Source: Streptomyces novaecaesareae
GTDB taxonomy: Bacteria > Actinomycetota > Actinomycetes > Streptomycetales > Streptomycetaceae
Assembly: GCF_000716875.1 (NCBI RefSeq)
Contig: NZ_JNWQ01000055.1
Span: 1 to 47,582, forward strand
DNA length: 47,582 nucleotides
Direction of reading: 5' to 3'
Shown: one piece after another, positions 41,277 through 47,582 of the stretch
How positions within the stretch are numbered: the first letter of the stretch is position 1
Layout: the number at the start of each line of letters is the position of its first letter
Notes under the pieces: model-generated
Seen by the model: only the letters and a program-made list of their open reading frames with translations
The model's database searches: none
Told to the model about the DNA's origin: nothing
Translations under genes and position numbers: made by a program

Positions 41277-42680
41277 TCAGCCCTTGGCCGCCCCCACCAG
41301 CTCGCGCTCCGCGAAGCCGGCCGAGCCCGAGCCCGAGCCCGAGCCAGTGCCCGAGCCCGAACCAGTGCCAGCACCAGTAGCCGAGTCCGAGCCGGTGCCC
41401 GAGCCGGCCCCCGGCGCCACCAGCAGGTGCCGCAGCGAGGCCAGCACGACCAGCCCCAGGCCGGCGCCGATCACCGGCACCAGGAACCCGGTGGACGGCC
41501 CGTGCCCGTCGATCAGCTTCCCCGCGGCCATCGAGCCGACCGCCAGCCCCAGCCCGATGGCGCCGGTCAGCCAGGTGAAGGCCTCCGTCTTGGCGCCGTC
41601 CGCGACCAGCGTCTCGACCAGGGTGTAGCCGCTGATCAGGGTCGGCGCGATGGCCAGACCGCAGACCAGCCCGGCGACGGTGAGCGCGACCAGGTTCGGC
41701 ATCGCCCACAGCGTCGAGCAGCCCAGCACCAGCAGCGTGTAGCTCATCAGCATCCGCTGCTGCACGGGCCGCCGCCAGGCGATCACGCCGTACAGCACGC
41801 CGGCCAGCATCGAGCCGCCCGCGAAGATCCCGTACACGGTGCCGCCGGCGTCGTGCTGACCGACCGAGTCGGCGAAGGCGTTCACCGAGACCTGCATGCC
41901 GCCGAAGACCGCGCCGACGCCGAGGAAGGTCCCGGCCAGCAGCCGCACGCCCGGGGAGGCGAGCGCCGAGGCGCGCTTGGTGCCGGGCTGCGGCACGATC
42001 CGGGCGGGGGCGGTGCGCCGCTGGGCGGCGAAGGCCAGGCCGCCGACGAGGGTCAGCGCGGCCTCGGCGACCAGGGCGGTCGCCGGGTTGGCGAGGGCGG
42101 CGATGCCGGAGGCCAGGATCGGGCCGATCACGAAGGTGAACTCGTCCGTCACGGACTCGAAGGCGAAGGCGGTGCTCACCCGGGCCGCGGAGGTCTCGGA
42201 CGGGCCGTCCGCGGTGAACCGGCCCACCCAGCGGGCCCGGACCATCGCGCCGATCTGGGGCACGCTCGCACCGGCCGGGACGGCGGCCAGGAACAGGCTC
42301 CAGGCCGGCGCGTGGCCGAGCGCCAGCGCGATCAGCGCGGCGACCGAGGCCGCGTGCACCAGGACGGTCGGGACGAGCACCGCGGCCTGCCCGTAGCGGT
42401 CGGCGAGCCGCCCGGTCTGCGGCCCGATCAGGGCCTGGGCGACGGCGGCGACGGCGGTGACCGTACCGGCGGTTCCGTACGAGCCGTGGGTCTGGGTGAC
42501 GAGCAGCAGGATGCCCATGCTGAGCATCGCGTACGGCAGTCGGGCGACGAGGGCGGGGGACAGGAAGGTCCAGGCCCCGGGGGTGCGCAGCAGCTCGCCG
42601 TACCCGACGCGGGCGGGGGTCTGGGCTGCGGTGGTGTCCGCGGTGTCCGCGGAGGTATCGACCGTTCGGCGGGCCGTCAC
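41277..42680 (-). CDS. MFS transporter
   Basis: 467 residues, 12 membrane helices. The first cytoplasmic loop is PQTGRLADRYGQ (G-R-x-x-D-R-x-G motif), and a helix-5-type stretch reads FVIGPILASGIAALANPATA. It is a proton-linked exporter or importer of unknown substrate, of the large actinobacterial MFS group with ESVTDEFTFVIGP. GTG at 42680 is chosen for the GGAAGGA site nine bases upstream. The C-terminal 40 residues are a Gly/Ser/Thr repeat (TGSGSGTGSGSGSGSAG), encoded by GAGCCC-type hexamers in antisense, and end in AGFAERELVGAAKG. Single gene. Confidence 0.9.
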   Translation of the reverse strand: MTARRTVDTSADTADTTAAQTPARVGYGELLRTPGAWTFLSPALVARLPYAMLSMGILLLVTQTHGSYGTAGTVTAVAAVAQALIGPQTGRLADRYGQAAVLVPTVLVHAASVAALIALALGHAPAWSLFLAAVPAGASVPQIGAMVRARWVGRFTADGPSETSAARVSTAFAFESVTDEFTFVIGPILASGIAALANPATALVAEAALTLVGGLAFAAQRRTAPARIVPQPGTKRASALASPGVRLLAGTFLGVGAVFGGMQVSVNAFADSVGQHDAGGTVYGIFAGGSMLAGVLYGVIAWRRPVQQRMLMSYTLLVLGCSTLWAMPNLVALTVAGLVCGLAIAPTLISGYTLVETLVADGAKTEAFTWLTGAIGLGLAVGSMAAGKLIDGHGPSTGFLVPVIGAGLGLVVLASLRHLLVAPGAGSGTGSDSATGAGTGSGSGTGSGSGSGSAGFAERELVGAAKG

Positions 42681-42983
42681 GGTCGGTCCTTCCTGCTGCC
42701 TGGTAGCGCGGCAGGGCATGGGGTGGCCCCGACGCGCCGAGAGTCGTCCTCTCGCGCGTCGACCGGGGTAGATACCGGGTCGGCCAGGCGTGGTTGCCGG
42801 GGTCCGTACCGCGGCCGCCGAGCGGTCGCGCCAACTCTGCGTCAGGCAGATGCTGGGGGTGTTCTAGCGGTGGTTATACGGCGTGGTCGAACCAGCATAC
42901 AGTTACGCGCGTAGATTCCGCCAGTCCACCCCATTTCGCAGGGCTACGGGCTCACCGCTCCGCCATTTCGCAGGCCTCCGGGC
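42681..42983. other. Gap upstream of the MFS gene
   Basis: 303 bp with no gene. It has a TATAAC -10-like box (42873-42878, minus), a perfect TACGCGCGTA palindrome at 42904-42913, and a duplicated 28-base unit at 42931 and 42963. A regulated promoter for the MFS gene is plausible. Confidence 0.5.
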
Positions 42984-42990
42984 TCACCGC
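42931..42990 (-). repeat. Duplicated 28-bp unit at the antiporter 3' end
   Basis: CCATTTCGCAGGGCTACGGG (42931) and CCATTTCGCAGGCCTCCGGG (42963), each followed by CTCACCGC, are direct repeats at a 32-bp distance. The second contains the antiporter stop codon. The other copy's TGA lies in a different frame. Confidence 0.8.
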
Positions 42991-44468
42991 CCGTCGAGCC
43001 ACCCCGCGAGCTTGCCGCCCCTGTCCACGGCCCGCAGCCGCCGTTCCGCCGCCTCGCCGACCTCGTCCGTGGTGACCACCAGCAGCTCGTCCCCGGCCCG
43101 CAGCACCGTCGCCTTGTCCGGCACGAAGGAGCTGCCCTCGCGCACGACCAGGGTGACGGCCGCGCCCTTGGGCAGCCGCAGCTCGCCGATCTCCACGCCG
43201 GACATCCTGGAGGTGGGGGAGAGCGCGACCGACAGCAGGTGTCCGTGCAGCTTCTCCAGCGGGGCGGACTCGATGCCGAGGTCCTGGCCCATCGCGCCCT
43301 CGCCGATCCGCAGCCACTTGGCCACCCACGGCAGGGTCGGCCCCTGGAGCAGGGTGAAGACGACGACCAGGATGAAGACGATGTTGAAGACGTCCGCGGC
43401 CTTGTGGGCGCCGGACACCACCGGGATGGTGGCCAGCACGATGGGCACCGCCCCGCGCAGTCCGGCCCAGCTCAGCAGGGCCTGCTCGCGGGCCGGCACC
43501 TTGAACGGGGTCAGCGAGACCACCACCGACAGCGGCCGGGCCAGGAACACCAGCACGCCGCCGATCACCAGCGCCGGCACCACCGAGGAGCCCATGGTCG
43601 CGGGCGTGCAGAGCAGGCCGAGCAGGACGAACATGCCGATCTGGCCGATCCACGCCAGCCCGTCGGCGAAGCCGCGGACGGCGGGCCCGTGCGGCAGCTT
43701 GGAGTTCCCGAGGATCACCGCGCTGATGTAGACGGCGAGGAAGCCCGAGCCGTGCAGCAGCGCGCCGCCCGCGTAGGCGAGCACGGTGAGCGCCATCACG
43801 GCGATCGGGTACAGGCCCGAGGAGGGCAGCGCGACGTGCTTGATCCCGAAGGCGCCGAGCTTGCCGACGGCGAAGCCGACCGCGGCGCCGATCGCCAGCT
43901 CGGCGAGGATCGTGCCGATCATGACGTACCAGGGGTCCAGCTCCCCGGCGGTGGCGAAGGCGACGACGAGGATGACCACGGGCGCGTCGTTGAAGCCGGA
44001 CTCGGCCTCCAGCAGGCCGGTGAGCCGGTGCGGCAGCGGGACCATCCGCAGCACCGAGAAGACGGCGGCCGCGTCGGTCGAGGAAACTATCGCGCCGAGC
44101 AGCAGCGAGGTCCGCCAGTCCAGGCCGACCAGCCAGTGCGCGCCGGCCGCGGTGGCGAAGACGCTGACGCCGACGCCGACGGTGGCGAGCACGGTGGCCG
44201 CCGGCATCACCGGCTTGATCTCGCGCCAACTGGTCTTGAGGCCGCCCTCGGCCAGGATCACCACCAGTGCCGCGTACCCGATCACCTGGGTCAGCTCGGC
44301 GTTGTTGAAGGTGACGCCGATCCCGTTCTGGCCCAGCGCCACGCCGATCCCCAGATAGATCAGCAGGCTGGGCAGCCCTGATCGGGTGGAGATCCGTACG
44401 GCGACCACCGCGAAGAGCAGGATCACGGAGGCTTCGAGGAGGAGCTGGTTCAGGTGGGAGACGTTCAC
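42984..44468 (-). CDS. Potassium/proton antiporter, CPA1-type with TrkA_C/RCK domain
   Basis: 494 residues. The membrane part (about 1-385) has 12-13 helices with the Na+/H+ exchanger signature: LLEAESGFNDAPVVILVVAF (FND), LLGAIVSSTDAAAVFSVLRM, SWAGLRGAVPIVLATIPVVS. The C-terminal about 90 residues are an RCK_C/TrkA_C ligand domain (GVEIGELRLPKGAAVTLVVR, VLRAGDELLVVTTDE). The layout matches NhaP2/CvrA potassium/proton antiporters; TrkA_C may bind a nucleotide such as c-di-AMP. GTG at 44468 follows GAGGTGCCCCTGC. Single gene, in the cytoplasmic membrane, divergent from the penicillin acylase. Confidence 0.92.
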   Translation of the reverse strand: MNVSHLNQLLLEASVILLFAVVAVRISTRSGLPSLLIYLGIGVALGQNGIGVTFNNAELTQVIGYAALVVILAEGGLKTSWREIKPVMPAATVLATVGVGVSVFATAAGAHWLVGLDWRTSLLLGAIVSSTDAAAVFSVLRMVPLPHRLTGLLEAESGFNDAPVVILVVAFATAGELDPWYVMIGTILAELAIGAAVGFAVGKLGAFGIKHVALPSSGLYPIAVMALTVLAYAGGALLHGSGFLAVYISAVILGNSKLPHGPAVRGFADGLAWIGQIGMFVLLGLLCTPATMGSSVVPALVIGGVLVFLARPLSVVVSLTPFKVPAREQALLSWAGLRGAVPIVLATIPVVSGAHKAADVFNIVFILVVVFTLLQGPTLPWVAKWLRIGEGAMGQDLGIESAPLEKLHGHLLSVALSPTSRMSGVEIGELRLPKGAAVTLVVREGSSFVPDKATVLRAGDELLVVTTDEVGEAAERRLRAVDRGGKLAGWLDGR

Positions 44469-44707
44469 GCAGGGGCACCTCGGGCAGGCAAAGACGGACG
44501 GGGTGTCTGGTGGTGCTGTGGGCCGACCCGTTAAGAAGGCGTCAATGCTCCTCTTGCGGATCGTTACTCAGTCTAACATTTTGCCATATCTTTAGCTTGG
44601 TCCCCCGTTCACAGTGCCCGGCGGACTCGGCCTAATGTGGTGCCCTGTCACGGCCCCAGGCCCTGGACACGCCCGCCCGCCCCGAAGTCAGGACCGCAAG
44701 GACCCAG
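44469..44707. other. Divergent promoter region, antiporter / penicillin acylase
   Basis: 239 bp without a gene. About 44555-44600 is clearly A/T-rich (CTAACATTTTGCCATATCTT) and probably carries a leftward promoter for the antiporter, with TTAGACT near 44572 as a possible -10. I could not fold a known riboswitch here. Confidence 0.5.
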
Positions 44708-47425
44708 ATGCCCCGCTCGAAGAAGTTCCGGCGCGCCCGTCTGTTCGTGATCGTGCTGGTCGTGCTGCTGGTGGCCGGCGTCGGCTACGGCGGCTACCGC
44801 GGGGTCACCGCGGTCCGCGCCTCCTTTCCGGAGGTGGACGGCAGCGTCAAGGTGGCGGGCCTGAGCGCGCCGGTCGACGTGAAGCGGGACGCCAACGGCA
44901 TCCCGCAGCTGTACGCCGACACCCCCGAGGACCTGTTCCGCGCCCAGGGCTACGTCCAGGCGCAGGACCGCTTCTGGGAGATGGACGTCCGACGGCACAT
45001 CACCGCCGGCCGGCTCTCCGAGATGTTCGGCGACGGCCAGGTCGACACCGACACCTTCATCCGGACCATGGGCTGGCGGCAGGTGGCGCAGAAGGAGTAC
45101 GACACCAAGCTGTCGCCGGAGACCAAGAAGTACCTGCAGGCCTACTCGGACGGCGTGAACGCCTGGCTCTCCGAGCACCCCGGCGGCGAGAAGGCCTCGC
45201 TGGAGTACGCCCTGCTCGGCGCCGTCAACAGCGGCTACCAGCCCGAGCAGTGGAGCCCGGTCGACTCGGTGGCCTGGCTCAAGGCGATGGCCTGGAACCT
45301 CTCCGGGAACCTCCAGGAGGAGATCGACCGCTCGCTGCTGACCCAGGACTTCGGCCCGGACAAGATCGCCGAGCTGTACCCGGACTACCCGTACTCCCGC
45401 AACGGCACCATCGTGAAGACCGGCACCGTCAACGGTGACGCCTACCGTCCCGCCGACGGCTCCCCGCAGCCCGGCGCGGGCAACGGCACCGCCACCGCCC
45501 AGGGCGCGGCCACCACCAAGGCGCTGCTGCAGGGCCTCACCGACCGGATCGACGGGATGCCGCAGCTGCTCGGCCGCCCCGGCCAGGGCATCGGCTCCAA
45601 CTCCTGGGTGGTCGCCGGGAACCACACCACCACCGGCAAGCCGCTGCTGGCCAACGACCCGCACCTCGGCCCCGGCCTGCCCTCGGTCTGGTACCAGATG
45701 GGCCTGCACTGCCGGACGGCCTCCCCGGCCTGCCAGTTCGACGTCTCCGGCTTCACCTTCGCGGGCATGCCCGGCGTGGTGATCGGCCACAACAAGGACG
45801 TCGCCTGGGGCTTCACCAACCTCGGCGCCGACGTCACCGACCTCTTCCTGGAGAAGGTCACCGGCCCGGACAGCTACCAGGTCGACGGCAAGGACGTGAA
45901 GTTCGACCTCCGCAAGGAGACCATCAAGGTCGCCGGCGGGGACGACCACACCATCACCGTCCGCACCACCCAGACCGGCGCCCCGCTCATCTCCGACCAG
46001 AGCAACGAGCAGCAGAACGTCGGCAAGTACGCCCCCAACGGCACCTCCGCCCCCGACCGCGGCACCGGCGGCTACGGCGTCGCCCTGCAGTGGACGGCGC
46101 TCAACCCCGGCAAGACCATGGACGCCGTCTTCGAGCTGGACAAGGCCAAGAACTGGGACGAGTTCCGCGCCGCCGCCAAGGACTTCGCCGTCCCCGCGCA
46201 GAACCTGATCTACGCCGACGCCAAGAACATCGGCTACCAGGCCCCGGGCGACATCCCGGTCCGCGGCAAGGGCGACGGCACCTACCCGGCCCTCGGCTGG
46301 GACTCCGCCTACCAGTGGAAGAGCTCGATCCCCTTCACCGCGCTGCCGTGGAGCCTCAACCCGGCCTCCGGCTACATCGTCACCGCCAACCAGGCCGTGG
46401 TCGACCCGAGCTACAAGTACAGCCTGACCAAGGACTGGGAGTACGGCACCCGCGCCAAGGAGATCACCGACCAGATCGAGGGCCTGCTCAAGAACAACGG
46501 CAAGATCTCGCCGGACGACATGCAGACCCTGCAGCTGGACAACACCAACGTGATGGCCAAGACGCTCGTCCCGCTGCTGCTCAAGCAGCAGATCGACGAC
46601 CCGTACGTGCGCCAGGCGCAGGACCTGCTGAAGGACTGGAACTACCACCAGGACGCCGACTCGGCCGCCGCCGCCTACTACAACGGCGTCTGGCGCCAGC
46701 TGCTCACCCTCGCCTTCGGCCAGAAGTTCCCGGCCGACCTCCGGGCCAAGGACAACTGCCTGCTGGTCCGCCAGCAGGACGACCCGACCAAGCCGGACAG
46801 CACCACCAAGATCGTCACCGAGTGCGGCACCCGCGACCCGGGCAAGGCCCAGCCGGACGGCGGCGACCGCTGGACCGAGGTGGTGCGCGCACAGCTGGAC
46901 AAGCCCGACAGCTCGTGGTGGACGTACATCGACTCCCAGCACACCGTGCAGAAGGGCCTGGACAACCTCCTCAAGGAGGCGATGAAGAACGCCCGCCAGG
47001 AGCTGACCTCGCTGCTCAGCAAGGACATCTCCACCTGGAGCTGGGGCCGGCTGCACAAGCTGGAGCTGCGTGAGCAGACCCTCGGCACCGACGACTCCTC
47101 GATCGCCTCCCCCGTGCTCCACAAGCTGCTCAACCGCGGCCCATACCGGCTCTCCGGCGGCTCGGCGGCCGTCGACGCGGCCGGCTGGAACGCGGCGGCC
47201 GGCTACCAGGTGGACTGGATCCCGTCGATGCGGATGGTGGTCGACCTGAACGACCTGGACTCCTCGCGCTGGATCAACGTCGGCGGCGCCTCCGGCCACG
47301 CCTTCCACGCCAACTACAACGACCAGACCGACCTCTGGCTCAAGGGCAAGCTGCTGACCTGGGCGTACGGCCCGGACGCGGTCGAGAAGGCGACCAAGCA
47401 CAAGCTGGTGCTGACCACCGGCTGA
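44708..47425 (+). CDS. Penicillin acylase-family Ntn-hydrolase
   Basis: 905 residues. An N-terminal signal/anchor helix (RLFVIVLVVLLVAGVGYGGY, about 11-30) follows a basic start. The alpha part has VDVKRDANGIPQLYADTPED and LFRAQGYVQAQDRFWEMDVR; the beta chain begins at Ser297 in GQGIGSNSWVVAGN, the expected self-cleavage site and nucleophile. Further family marks are LLANDPHLG, GVVIGHNKDVAWGFTNLGAD and GYIVTANQAVVDPSYKY. Such enzymes cleave acyl groups from amides such as acyl-homoserine lactones, beta-lactams or lipopeptides. Processing into alpha and beta chains outside the membrane is expected. ATG follows AAGGACCCAG. Confidence 0.93.
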   Translation: MPRSKKFRRARLFVIVLVVLLVAGVGYGGYRGVTAVRASFPEVDGSVKVAGLSAPVDVKRDANGIPQLYADTPEDLFRAQGYVQAQDRFWEMDVRRHITAGRLSEMFGDGQVDTDTFIRTMGWRQVAQKEYDTKLSPETKKYLQAYSDGVNAWLSEHPGGEKASLEYALLGAVNSGYQPEQWSPVDSVAWLKAMAWNLSGNLQEEIDRSLLTQDFGPDKIAELYPDYPYSRNGTIVKTGTVNGDAYRPADGSPQPGAGNGTATAQGAATTKALLQGLTDRIDGMPQLLGRPGQGIGSNSWVVAGNHTTTGKPLLANDPHLGPGLPSVWYQMGLHCRTASPACQFDVSGFTFAGMPGVVIGHNKDVAWGFTNLGADVTDLFLEKVTGPDSYQVDGKDVKFDLRKETIKVAGGDDHTITVRTTQTGAPLISDQSNEQQNVGKYAPNGTSAPDRGTGGYGVALQWTALNPGKTMDAVFELDKAKNWDEFRAAAKDFAVPAQNLIYADAKNIGYQAPGDIPVRGKGDGTYPALGWDSAYQWKSSIPFTALPWSLNPASGYIVTANQAVVDPSYKYSLTKDWEYGTRAKEITDQIEGLLKNNGKISPDDMQTLQLDNTNVMAKTLVPLLLKQQIDDPYVRQAQDLLKDWNYHQDADSAAAAYYNGVWRQLLTLAFGQKFPADLRAKDNCLLVRQQDDPTKPDSTTKIVTECGTRDPGKAQPDGGDRWTEVVRAQLDKPDSSWWTYIDSQHTVQKGLDNLLKEAMKNARQELTSLLSKDISTWSWGRLHKLELREQTLGTDDSSIASPVLHKLLNRGPYRLSGGSAAVDAAGWNAAAGYQVDWIPSMRMVVDLNDLDSSRWINVGGASGHAFHANYNDQTDLWLKGKLLTWAYGPDAVEKATKHKLVLTTG

Positions 47426-47445
47426 CGTTCGTAGGTTCACCCACG

Positions 47446-47477
47446 GCGGCCCCGTTCCCCCCAAGGAACGGGGCCGC
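47446..47477 (+). terminator. Terminator after the penicillin acylase gene
   Basis: GCGGCCCCGTTCC, 6-nt loop, GGAACGGGGCCGC: a perfect 13-bp stem 21 bases after the stop. The remaining about 105 bases of the window show no supported gene. Confidence 0.88.
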
Positions 47478-47582
47478 ACTGTTACTCGCCCGCTCGCCTC
47501 CGGGGCGCTCTGACCCGGTGCCGACGGTCGGCGCTCCGGCGCTCGTGCCTCGCTGGTCGCTTCTCCCTTTCGGCACCGGCGC

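Noticed and set aside
41325..41400. GAGCCC hexamer run as a separate genetic element
   Set aside because: It encodes the Gly/Ser tail of the MFS transporter on the minus strand.
44469..44707. A c-di-AMP (ydaO-type) riboswitch before the antiporter
   Set aside because: Considered because such antiporters can be riboswitch-controlled, but I could not find the conserved ydaO core strings or fold.
44648..47479. A 943-codon minus-strand frame opposite the penicillin acylase
   Set aside because: Antisense shadow of a well-supported gene; composition (Val/Gly/Ala/Leu/Arg) and lack of motifs mark it as an artefact of codon bias.

Overview
The window is very GC-rich with GTG/ATG starts, purine-rich ribosome sites and strong hairpin terminators. 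It carries markers typical of Streptomyces and close relatives such as Kitasatospora: XRE/DUF397 modules, fbiC for coenzyme F420, an HrdD-like sigma factor beside mscL and fmdB, a RING/TerD protein, and GPP34. I read it as a stretch of actinomycete chromosome that starts in the last bases of a ribosomal RNA operon. I see no phage, IS or integrase gene, and no CRISPR array.

Layout. 1-117: 3' end of 5S rRNA and its terminator. 155-1609: gene debris, where a truncated aminoglycoside phosphotransferase and a HisS/HisZ-like scrap on the minus strand abut a 5'-truncated TPR regulator on the plus strand. 1658-4697: a RibD-type reductase, then a divergent WhiJ-like module with XRE regulator and DUF397 protein leftward and four translationally coupled genes rightward (HATPase, 83 aa, a 40-aa membrane peptide, 98 aa). 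4710-7160: tandem duplication of a secreted HAF-repeat-like protein with its leader and terminator. 7199-7798: an in-frame fusion of an alpha/beta-hydrolase N-terminus to a WYL domain behind a palindrome. 7821-8983: two coupled unknown genes. 9125-12861: a DsbA/FrnE-like oxidoreductase and a RING-TerD protein bracketed by two near-identical 35-bp palindromes. 12907-13230: a DUF6215-like remnant. 13439-18906: a TPR protein, DUF6011, TetR, HxlR with its divergent NmrA/QorB-type oxidoreductase, and RarD.

18966-22206 is a LolA-like secreted protein plus ABC exporter operon. fbiC and an ADP-ribosylglycohydrolase follow. A second XRE/DUF397 pair lies at 26333-27468. From 27901 come GPP34, a membrane D,D-carboxypeptidase with a very long cytoplasmic tail, a GT39-like membrane enzyme, tRNA-Arg(CCT), an orphan FtsX-type permease, a nitrilase and a PAP2 phosphatase. 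Then come the HrdD-like sigma factor behind a textbook SigR promoter, a small conserved protein, mscL, a shortened membrane protein, FmdB, an MFS transporter, a cation/proton antiporter and a penicillin acylase.

Main points of interest: (i) the four-gene operon divergent from the XRE/DUF397 genes, the best candidate for an under-described system; (ii) chimeric or truncated genes concentrated in the first 13 kb; (iii) the palindrome-bracketed DsbA/RING segment; (iv) short tandem repeats at gene 3' ends whose unit lengths put stop codons in two or three frames. All calls are from reading the sequence; no database search was run.
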